Positions 24,378-30,439 of a stretch of 30,439 nucleotides of DNA are shown here, one piece after another. A program made the translations under genes and the position numbers. Every line of letters begins with the position of its first letter. The first letter of the stretch is position 1. This DNA is from Actinomycetota bacterium (lineage in GTDB: Bacteria; Actinomycetota; Thermoleophilia; Gaiellales; Gaiellaceae), in NCBI GenBank assembly GCA_013812265.1, contig JACCTQ010000286.1, positions 1 to 30,439 of the forward strand, written 5' to 3'. Below the pieces are notes generated by a model. It was not told where the DNA came from. It did not search any database and saw nothing but the letters and a program-made list of their open reading frames with translations.

Positions 24378-24851
24378 TTGCCTTCCGATAGAGCTTTTGC
24401 GCACGGCGCAAAAGGTCCCCGCCCGCCCTTCGGCCGGGCTGGCATCGAGGCCATCCTGCCTCACCGCGATCCGTTCGTCCTGATCGACGAGGTGCTCGAG
24501 CTCGAGCCCGGCCGGCATGTGCTCGCCCGGAAGACGGTGCGCCAGGACGAGTGGTACCTGGCCGGCCATTTTCCCGGCCGACCGGTTATGCCCGGCGTGC
24601 TCATTGTGGAGGCGATGGCGCAGACGGGCGCTATCGCCGTCCTCGCCGAAGAAGAGAACCGTGGCCGCCTCGCTTTCTTCGCCGGCATCGACGATTGCCG
24701 CTTCAAACGGGTGGTGGAGCCCGGTGACGAGCTCGAGCTGGCGTGCTCGTTGGAGCGGGTGCGCGGTCCCATCGGGCGTGGCCGGGCCACCGCGAAGGTG
24801 CGCGGGTCACTAGTGGCCAGGGGGCTGCTGACGTTCGCGGTCGAGCGGTGA
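24378..24851 (+). CDS. fabZ: (3R)-hydroxyacyl-ACP dehydratase FabZ
   Basis: Hot-dog-fold enzyme that removes water from 3-hydroxyacyl-ACP in type II fatty-acid synthesis. The core has ILPHRDPFVLIDEVLELEPG, GHFPGRPVMPGVLIVEAMAQ with catalytic His64 and Glu78, and a typical tail with CRFKRVVEPGDELEL. The only start codon in frame before ILPHR is TTG 24378; the frame is closed upstream by TAG at 24345. This gives 157 residues with about 20 extra N-terminal residues (a low-complexity lead), and a perfect stem CTTTTGCGC/GCGCAAAAG at 24394-24414 falls within it. It heads the fab cluster and overlaps fabH by four bases. Confidence 0.9.
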   Translation: MPSDRAFAHGAKGPRPPFGRAGIEAILPHRDPFVLIDEVLELEPGRHVLARKTVRQDEWYLAGHFPGRPVMPGVLIVEAMAQTGAIAVLAEEENRGRLAFFAGIDDCRFKRVVEPGDELELACSLERVRGPIGRGRATAKVRGSLVARGLLTFAVER

Positions 24852-25891
24852 TCGGTACCGCCGGCAACGGGGTCCGCATCGCGATCACGGGCATCGGGGC
24901 GTATGCGCCGGAGCGCGTCCTCACGAACAGCGAGCTGGCGACGATAGTCGACACGACCGACGAGTGGATCGTCGAGCGCACGGGCATTCGCGAGCGGCGG
25001 ATCGCAGCTCCGGATCAGGCCATGACGGACCTCGCCCTGCCCGCCGCCCAGCAGGCGCTGGAGCAGGCCGGCGTACCCGCCGACGCAGTCGACTACATCG
25101 TCGTCGCGACCGTGACCCCCGACGCGATGTTCCCGACCACGAGCGCGCTGCTCGCCGACATGCTCGGGGCGAGAGACGCGGCCGCCTACGACTTGCTCGC
25201 AGGTTGCACGGGATTCATGTACGCGATCGCGCAGGCATATGCCATGGTTGCGTCCGGTCTCTCGGAGCGCGCGCTCGTCGTCGGAGGGGACATCCTTTCG
25301 AAAATCATCGACTGGCGCGATCGCGCAACCTGCGTCCTCTTCGGGGACGGTGCGGGCGCAGTGGTGCTGGAGCGTGTGGACCACGGCGGCTTCCTCGGCT
25401 TCGAGCTGGGAGCAGACGGTGCCGGCGGGAAGCACCTCACGCTGCCCGCGGGAGGCTCGCGCCTGCCGGCCTCCGCCGAGACTGTGGCGCAGGAGCAGCA
25501 CTTCGTGCGGATGGACGGCAGGGAGGTCTTCAAGTTCGCAACGCGCGTCCTCGTCTCTTCGGCCGAGAAGGTGTTGGCGGAATGCGGACGGTCCGTGGAG
25601 GACGTAGACGTCTACATCCCGCACCAGGCCAACGTCCGGATCATCGATCACGCGGCGAAGAAACTCGGCGTCCCTCGAGATCGCGTTGTCGTTAACGTTG
25701 ACCGTTATGGGAACACCTCCTCAGGCTCTATCCCGCTGGCGCTGGCCGACGCGGCCGCGGAGGGTCGTCTGGAGCCGGGAAGCCTCGTGCTCATGACGGG
25801 AATGGGCGCGGGACTCACCTGGGGATCGGCGCTAATCGAATGGAGTGCGCTTGGTGGAAAACCGCAGCAAGCGCCAGAGAGAATAGGCTGA
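24848..25891 (+). CDS. fabH: Beta-ketoacyl-ACP synthase III FabH
   Basis: Starts fatty-acid chains by condensing acyl-CoA with malonyl-ACP. The 347-residue protein has ITGIGAYAPERVLTN, DEWIVERTGIRERR, the active-site Cys120 (LLAGCTGF), His259 (IPHQANVRIID) and Asn289 (YGNTSSGS), so the Cys-His-Asn triad is whole. The start is GTG 24848 overlapping the fabZ stop (GTGA); an upstream reading from 24743 lies inside fabZ and is rejected. FabH determines starter type, and branched starters are usual in Actinobacteria, but this cannot be read here. Confidence 0.96.
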   Translation: MIGTAGNGVRIAITGIGAYAPERVLTNSELATIVDTTDEWIVERTGIRERRIAAPDQAMTDLALPAAQQALEQAGVPADAVDYIVVATVTPDAMFPTTSALLADMLGARDAAAYDLLAGCTGFMYAIAQAYAMVASGLSERALVVGGDILSKIIDWRDRATCVLFGDGAGAVVLERVDHGGFLGFELGADGAGGKHLTLPAGGSRLPASAETVAQEQHFVRMDGREVFKFATRVLVSSAEKVLAECGRSVEDVDVYIPHQANVRIIDHAAKKLGVPRDRVVVNVDRYGNTSSGSIPLALADAAAEGRLEPGSLVLMTGMGAGLTWGSALIEWSALGGKPQQAPERIG

Positions 25892-25909
25892 GGAAAGAAG
25901 TCTCTGGCC

Positions 25910-26830
25910 ATGAAGGAAAAGATTGCGTTTTGCTTTCCCGGGCAAGGGTCGCTGACCACAGGGATGGGCCGGGAGATCGCCGAGGCGGTTCCCGAGGCGA
26001 TGGACGTCTACCGCGAGGCGAGCGAGGCGTCGGGACTCGACCTCGCCAAGCTCTGCTTCGAGGCTCCGCTCGAGGAACTCGTGGAGACCGAGGTGCAGCA
26101 ACCGGCGCTCGTCGCGACAAGTCTCGCCATCCTCGCCGCTCTCAAGCAACGCGGTATCAAGGCCGACTACGTCGTCGGGCACTCGGTGGGAGAGTTCGCA
26201 GCGCTTGCGGCCGCGTCGGCGGTAAAGGTCAAGGACACGGTCGCACTCGTTCGCGAGCGAGGCCTGGCCATGGCCGAGGCCGCCCGCCAGCATCCCGGCT
26301 CCATGGCGGCAATCCTCGGCCTGCAGGACGAGGTGGTCGAGCAACTTTGCCGCAAGATCCTCGGCGTCTGGCCGGCAAATTACAACTGCCCGGGACAGAT
26401 CGTGATCTCGGGAGAGCATGGCGCGGTTGACCAATGCTGCGCCGAGGCCGAGCGCGAGGGCGCCCGGCGGACGATGAAGCTCAAGGTGTCCGGGGCGTTT
26501 CACAGCCCGCTCGTCGCTCGCGCCGCCGACCGGCTGAAGCCTGCAGTGGAACGCGTGCGCTTCTCTGATCCCGTCGCCCCCTTCATGTCGACCGTCACGG
26601 CGAGGATCGAGCCCGCGCAGCGCTTCCGGGCGCTCCTCGTCGACCAGTTGACCGCGCCCGTGCGATTCACGCAGGCGGCTCGCGAGCTCATACGAGAGGG
26701 TGTGCGGACGTTCGTGGAAGTCGGCCCGGGCGACGTTCTGTCGGGTCTCGTGAAGCGGATCGACCGCAACGTCAAGACGATCGCGGTCGGAGATCTGGCC
26801 AGCCTGAAGAAGCTCGAGGAGACCCTGTGA
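25910..26830 (+). CDS. fabD: Malonyl-CoA:ACP transacylase FabD
   Basis: Loads malonyl units from CoA to ACP for chain extension. The 306-residue protein shows FPGQGS near the start, the nucleophile Ser92 in GHSVGEF and catalytic His198 in GAFHSP, plus FVEVGPGDVL near the end. ATG 25910 is 18 bases past the fabH stop, with GGAAAGAAG as a distant ribosome site. The fabG start lies 46 bases further. Confidence 0.96.
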   Translation: MKEKIAFCFPGQGSLTTGMGREIAEAVPEAMDVYREASEASGLDLAKLCFEAPLEELVETEVQQPALVATSLAILAALKQRGIKADYVVGHSVGEFAALAAASAVKVKDTVALVRERGLAMAEAARQHPGSMAAILGLQDEVVEQLCRKILGVWPANYNCPGQIVISGEHGAVDQCCAEAEREGARRTMKLKVSGAFHSPLVARAADRLKPAVERVRFSDPVAPFMSTVTARIEPAQRFRALLVDQLTAPVRFTQAARELIREGVRTFVEVGPGDVLSGLVKRIDRNVKTIAVGDLASLKKLEETL

Positions 26831-26876
26831 AGTGTTGGAGCCTCGCTTCGCTCGCACGACGGTGAAGCGGTAGGCG

Positions 26877-27614
26877 ATGAGCAACGCGACTTCTTTCTGC
26901 TCGCTGGAGGGCAAGACCGCGCTCGTTACCGGCGGCTCGCGCGGAATCGGCCGGGCGATCGCGTTGGAGCTGGCCCGCGGCGGCGCGTCGGTGATCGTGT
27001 CCTACCGCTCCGGAGCCGACGAGGCCGAAGCCGTGGCCAGCGAGGCAGGAGGCCGGGCTGTGCGAGCCGACGTATCGGACGCGGGTGAAGCACGCGCGCT
27101 CGTCGAAGGCGCGGGAGATCTGGACATCCTCGTCAACAACGCCGGGCTCACACGCGACACTCTGCTCGCCCGCATGAGCGACGAGGACTGGGACGTCGTA
27201 CTGGGCACGAACCTGAGCGGAGCCTTCTACACCTGCCGGGCGGCGGCGAGGGGAATGCTGCGGCGGCGCAGCGGAGCGATCGTCAACGTGACGAGCATCG
27301 TCGCGCTCCGGGGGAACCCCGGACAGGTCAACTACGCGGCCTCGAAGGCGGGAATCATCGGGTTGACGAAGTCGCTCGCCCGCGAGCTCGGGAGCCGGGG
27401 CGTCCGCGCGAACGCAATCGCGCCGGGCTACGTGAAGACGCGCCTGACGGAGGTTCTCCCCGAGGAGGCGACCAACGCGATGTTGACGAACACGCCGCTG
27501 GGACGCCTCGGCGAGCCGGACGAGATCGCAGCCGCGGTTCGGTTTCTGTGCTCGGACGAGGCATCGTTCATCACGGGCGAGGTGCTCATGGTGGACGGCG
27601 GCCTGGGGATGTAA
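26877..27614 (+). CDS. fabG: 3-oxoacyl-ACP reductase FabG
   Basis: NADPH-dependent short-chain dehydrogenase that reduces 3-oxoacyl-ACP. The 245-residue protein has the cofactor motif TGGSRGIG (18-25), NNAG (87-90), and the catalytic set Asn112, Ser140, Tyr153 and Lys157 (VNYAASKAG). The C-terminus reads GEVLMVDGGLGM, as in FabG. ATG 26877 has AGG closely upstream. It is 46 bases past fabD and 10 before fabF. Other short-chain dehydrogenases look alike; context makes FabG the best call. Confidence 0.95.
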   Translation: MSNATSFCSLEGKTALVTGGSRGIGRAIALELARGGASVIVSYRSGADEAEAVASEAGGRAVRADVSDAGEARALVEGAGDLDILVNNAGLTRDTLLARMSDEDWDVVLGTNLSGAFYTCRAAARGMLRRRSGAIVNVTSIVALRGNPGQVNYAASKAGIIGLTKSLARELGSRGVRANAIAPGYVKTRLTEVLPEEATNAMLTNTPLGRLGEPDEIAAAVRFLCSDEASFITGEVLMVDGGLGM

Positions 27615-27624
27615 CCGGGCGGCG

Positions 27625-28878
27625 ATGAGCGCGAACGGGAGACGACGTGTAGTCATCACCGGCCTCGGCTGTGTGACCCCGCTCGGAAACGATGTTGAAA
27701 CGACCTGGAAACACCTGCTCGCGGGGGAGTCGGGCGCGGCCGAGATCACCGCGTTCGACCATTCGGACTACGGAGTCCACTTCGCGTGCGAGCTCAAGGA
27801 GTTCGACCCCGCGCAGTGGGTCGAGCGCAAGCAGGCCCGCCGCATGGATCGCTTCGCGCAGATGATCCTGGCAGCCGCGCGGCAGGCAGAGGCCAGCTCG
27901 GGCTTGGACGTAAGCGGGTCCCCGGAGCGCATGGGGGCTTCGGTCGCAACCGGCATCGGGGGGCTGAAGTCGTTCCAGGACTGTTACGACGTGCTGAAGA
28001 CCCGCGGGCCCGATCGGGTCAGCCCCTTCTCGATTCCGTCCATCATTCCCAACATGGGTGCGGGCTGGGTCTCGATCGAGCTCGGCACGAGGGGGCCCTT
28101 GACCTCACAGTGCACGGCCTGCGCCGCCTCCAACATGGCTATCGGAGATGGCCTGGACGCGATCCGTCTCGAACGCGCCGACGTCATGTTCGTGGGCGGG
28201 ACCGAAGCGCCCATCACGCCTGTGGGGATTGCCGGCTTCGACTCGATGCGCGCTCTCTCACGGCGCAACGACGATCCGAAGCGGGCGTCCCGACCATTCG
28301 ACGCGGCACGTGACGGGCTCGTCATGGGGGAAGCCGGCGCGATCCTCGTCCTCGAGGAGCTCGAGCACGCGAGGGCGCGCGGAGCGCACATCATCGCCGA
28401 GCTGGTCGGTTACGGGCTCTCGTCCGACGCGGCACATATGACCGAGCCCGACCCGACGGGCGAGAACCCGGCCCGTTCCATGCGGATGGCATTCGCCGAC
28501 GCCGGCATCGATCCGAGCGAGGTCGCGTACGTGAACGCGCACGCGACGTCCACGCCCCTCGGCGACGCGAGCGAGACGCGGGTGATCAAGAAGGCCCTCG
28601 GCGAGGAGAACGCCCGCCGCACGGCGATCTCGTCGACCAAAGGCGCGACGGGGCACTGCTTCGGCGCCGCCGGCGCCGTGGAGGCGATCTTCACCGTCTT
28701 GAGCGTCCGCGACGGCATCGTCCCGCCGACGATCAACTACGACGTGCAGGATCCTGACTGCGACCTCGACTACGTCCCCAACGAGGCGCGCAAAGCCGAC
28801 GTGCGGGTCGCGGTCTCCAATTCCTTCGGCTTCGGCGGCCATAATGCGTCGATCGTCGTCGCGCGCTTTGAGGACTGA
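27625..28878 (+). CDS. fabF: Beta-ketoacyl-ACP synthase II FabF
   Basis: Elongating ketosynthase of type II fatty-acid synthesis. The 417-residue protein starts RRVVITGLGCVTPLGNDVE, has the nucleophile Cys166 (SQCTACAASN), His306 (NAHATSTPLGD) and Lys339/His344 (STKGATGHCFGAAG), and ends SNSFGFGGHNASIVVARFED. The Cys-His-His set is complete. ATG 27625 is 10 bases past fabG. No acpP lies between fabD and fabF, where many Actinobacteria carry it. The 3' end is overlapped on the minus strand by an apt-like remnant. Confidence 0.97.
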   Translation: MSANGRRRVVITGLGCVTPLGNDVETTWKHLLAGESGAAEITAFDHSDYGVHFACELKEFDPAQWVERKQARRMDRFAQMILAAARQAEASSGLDVSGSPERMGASVATGIGGLKSFQDCYDVLKTRGPDRVSPFSIPSIIPNMGAGWVSIELGTRGPLTSQCTACAASNMAIGDGLDAIRLERADVMFVGGTEAPITPVGIAGFDSMRALSRRNDDPKRASRPFDAARDGLVMGEAGAILVLEELEHARARGAHIIAELVGYGLSSDAAHMTEPDPTGENPARSMRMAFADAGIDPSEVAYVNAHATSTPLGDASETRVIKKALGEENARRTAISSTKGATGHCFGAAGAVEAIFTVLSVRDGIVPPTINYDVQDPDCDLDYVPNEARKADVRVAVSNSFGFGGHNASIVVARFED

Positions 28879-28990
28879 GCGCCCGGCTGGCCGGATCGGC
28901 GAGGAGCGGCGAGACGTCGCGGTAGACCACTCCCTTCGAGGGGTAATCGGGAATCTCGCGCACCCTGGACCTAAGGTCGACGGTGGCCAC
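28874..28990 (-). pseudogene. N-terminal remnant of adenine phosphoribosyltransferase (apt)
   Basis: From GTG 28990, the minus strand encodes 39 residues that match the Apt N-terminus: VREIPDYPSKGVVYRDVSPL with LADPASRALS after it, parallel to IKSIQDYPKPGILFRDV of E. coli Apt. The homology ends at the fabF stop, after which the frame only continues as antisense fabF sequence. The phosphoribosyl-binding half, including the PRPP loop, is missing, so the product could not be active. It looks like a gene lost through deletion or rearrangement, with its start left behind. A complete apt may exist elsewhere. Confidence 0.7.
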
Positions 28991-29012
28991 GGCGCGAATC
29001 TAAGCTGATCGA

Positions 29013-29681
29013 ATGGCCGACCGCTGGGCGACGTTCGACTGCTACGGAACACTGGTCGACTGGAATGCCGGCATCACGCGGGAGCTGGCGCGCCTGTTCG
29101 GCCCGGAGCGCGCGCCGAGGCTCCTGGCGCGCTACCACGAGATCGAGCCGGAGCTCGAGGCTGGTACACACCGCACCTACCGGGAGGTGCTGACGGGCGC
29201 TCTCGCTCGCCTGGCAGTCGACGAGGGCGCCTCGATAAGTCCGGGCGAGGAAGGAGCCCTCGCCAGCTCGCTGCCGAGCTGGCCCGTCTTCCCGGAGGTG
29301 CCGCGGGCGCTGTCGGAAGCGCGCCGGCGCGGCTGGAGACTCGCGATCCTGTCGAACTCGGACCGGGACTTGATCGCCGCTTCCGAGGAGCAGATCGGCG
29401 TCCCGATCGACATCACGGTCGTGGCCGAGGACGTCGGCTCGTACAAGCCGGCGCACGGGCACTGGGACCGGTTCTACGCTGAATCAGGGGCGGCCAAGGA
29501 GGCGCACGTACACGTGGCGGCGAGCCTCTTCCACGACATCGCGCCCGCACGGTCGCTCGGCCTGAGCTGCATCTGGATCAACCGTTTGCACGAGCGAGCC
29601 GATCCCGAGCCGACGCGAGAGCTCACGGATCTCGCCCGCCTCCCGGACGTGCTCGACCAACTGGTAAAAGAGGCGTTGTGA
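29013..29681 (+). CDS. HAD-superfamily hydrolase (haloacid dehalogenase type II-like)
   Basis: Cytosolic HAD-fold hydrolase of 222 residues. Motif I is FDCYGTLVDWNAGI with nucleophile Asp9, motif II is ILSNSDRD, motif III includes SYKPAH, and motif IV is HVAASLFHDIAPARSLG, with a helical cap between motifs I and II. The pattern is closest to L-2-haloacid dehalogenase-like proteins, but many such proteins are phosphatases, so the substrate is unknown. ATG 29013 gives motif I at the proper distance; the ribosome site is weak. It diverges from the apt remnant and overlaps the GNAT fragment by four bases (GTGA). Confidence 0.9.
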   Translation: MADRWATFDCYGTLVDWNAGITRELARLFGPERAPRLLARYHEIEPELEAGTHRTYREVLTGALARLAVDEGASISPGEEGALASSLPSWPVFPEVPRALSEARRRGWRLAILSNSDRDLIAASEEQIGVPIDITVVAEDVGSYKPAHGHWDRFYAESGAAKEAHVHVAASLFHDIAPARSLGLSCIWINRLHERADPEPTRELTDLARLPDVLDQLVKEAL

Positions 29682-29791
29682 CCGGCCTCGAGCTACGGAC
29701 GAGCGTGCGGCCGGGGCTCGACGCCGAGAACACCACCAGCGCAGGGCGTCTCTACGAGTGCGCGGGGATGCGCGTCGTGCGGCGAGACTGA
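29678..29791 (+). pseudogene. C-terminal fragment of a GNAT acetyltransferase
   Basis: GTG 29678 overlaps the HAD stop and opens a 37-residue frame containing LDAENTTSAGRLYECAGMRV and ending VVRRD. This corresponds to the last strand-helix of GNAT acetyltransferases (pattern V.AENP.A..LYE.AGF.VV). No acetyl-CoA loop precedes it; that sequence is taken by the HAD gene. It is most likely a remnant, although translation coupled to the HAD gene is possible. The next gene starts one base inside its stop codon. Confidence 0.65.
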
Positions 29792-30439
29792 TGTCCCGCC
29801 TGCGAGCGAAGTGCCCTCGGTGCCAGACCTTCACGGCGGTGGCACTGGGCGGCGATTACCAGTGCCACTCTTGCGGCGAGGAGTTCCGCGCAGGGCTCGT
29901 ACGCGTCCCGCGGGCCTGGGGCTCGGGCGGGGAGGCGATGGCCGAGGCCGCGTTCCTGCCGCTTCCCTACCCTGAATGCGGAGTGATCGAGGAGAACACG
30001 CTCGCCGAGCAGTCGCTCGCGCTCGCCCTGGACCTGCCCGATCACCCGCTCGTTCTCGGCGGGTGCTGTTGCGCTCACATCGGCGCGGTGGAGGCGCTGT
30101 CGGCTCGGCACGGCCGCCTCGCCCTCGTGTGGCTCGACGCGCACGGCGATCTGAACACGCCGCAAACGTCTCCGTCGGGCAATCCCTGGGGCATGCCGCT
30201 GCGGATGCTGATCGACGGAGGGACTGTCCAGGCGGAGGACGTCGCGCTCGTCGGGGCACGCGCGCTCGATCCTCCCGAGGTCGACTACATTGCCGCGAGC
30301 GGGATTCACACGGGCGAGCATGCTCTCGAGAACGCGCTGTCCGGCGCCGAGGGTGCCTACGTGGCGCTCGATTGCGACGTCCTCGATCCGGCGGACGTAG
30401 CGCCGTTCATGCCCGAGCCGGGCGGCCTCCGCCTGCGCG
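29791..30439 (+). CDS. Arginase/agmatinase-family protein with N-terminal zinc ribbon, 3' end cut by window
   Basis: Ureohydrolase-fold protein, 216 residues visible. Residues 1-33 hold a probable zinc ribbon, CPRC (8-11) and CHSC (25-28). The catalytic domain follows with DAHGDLN (Asp117, His119, Asp121) then TSPSGNPWGMPLRMLID, and the second metal motif DCDVLDP (Asp194, Asp196). The first metal motif, usually GGDHS, reads GGCCCAH (90-96), so the ligand His is replaced by Cys with a His three residues on. Activity on arginine, agmatine or formiminoglutamate cannot be told. ATG 29791 overlaps the GNAT-fragment stop by one base; ATG 29938 would drop the zinc ribbon. The 3' end lies outside the window. 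Confidence 0.82.
   Translation, partial: MSRLRAKCPRCQTFTAVALGGDYQCHSCGEEFRAGLVRVPRAWGSGGEAMAEAAFLPLPYPECGVIEENTLAEQSLALALDLPDHPLVLGGCCCAHIGAVEALSARHGRLALVWLDAHGDLNTPQTSPSGNPWGMPLRMLIDGGTVQAEDVALVGARALDPPEVDYIAASGIHTGEHALENALSGAEGAYVALDCDVLDPADVAPFMPEPGGLRLR

Noticed and set aside
28258..29052. 264-codon minus-strand frame over fabF and the HAD start
   Set aside because: Antisense to fabF in a non-homologous frame; the apt-like remnant is in a different frame.

Overview
This window is the replication-origin region of a high-GC bacterial chromosome, followed by a fatty-acid synthesis cluster. The gene order rpmH-rnpA-yidD-yidC-jag-rsmG-parA-parB on the minus strand, diverging from dnaA-dnaN-recF-DUF721-gyrB-gyrA on the plus strand, is the classical origin layout. 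With very high GC, many GTG/TTG starts, overlapping GTGA/ATGA gene junctions and no outer-membrane genes, it fits a soil actinobacterium. A deep lineage such as Thermoleophilia is possible, but that placement is inference. No CRISPR array, transposase, integrase or phage gene was found.

Layout. 1-2143 (-): bifunctional penicillin-binding protein, cut by the window edge, overlapping an MscS-type channel (2140-2871, -). 3014-5909 (+): a PIG-V-like glycosyltransferase, a periplasmic-binding lipoprotein and a CPBP-family membrane protease. 5910-6272: no convincing gene. 6273-6761 (-): DUF151 bifunctional nuclease. 6856-6929 (+): tRNA-Ile(GAT), overlapping antisense the 3' end of parB. 6867-11461 (-): parB, parA, rsmG, jag, yidC, yidD, rnpA, rpmH, most coupled by stop/start overlaps. 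11462-11739: oriC-like region with DnaA boxes. 11740-20994 (+): dnaA, dnaN, recF, DUF721, gyrB, gyrA. 20987-21874 (-): GalT-like nucleotidyltransferase, sharing a palindrome with the gyrA stop. 22075-24201 (+): secreted PGRP-type amidase. 24378-28878 (+): fabZ-fabH-fabD-fabG-fabF without acpP. 28874-29791: a truncated apt start, a HAD hydrolase and a GNAT tail fragment. 29791 to the edge (+): an arginase-family protein with an N-terminal zinc ribbon.

How the parts work together. DnaA melts the origin, DnaN clamps the polymerase, RecF loads RecA at gaps and GyrAB relaxes supercoils ahead of forks. ParAB segregates the new origins. RnpA, YidC/YidD, Jag, RsmG and L34 serve RNA processing, ribosome function and membrane insertion. 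The flanking genes serve the envelope: peptidoglycan synthesis and cleavage, osmotic release, lipid glycosylation and fatty acids.

I did not find a clearly new multi-gene system. The items most worth a second look are the zinc-ribbon arginase-family protein with a Cys-rich replacement of the first metal motif; two hairpins with T-runs directly before rpmH and gyrB; recF without a usual start codon; parB running into tRNA-Ile; and the apt and GNAT remnants.
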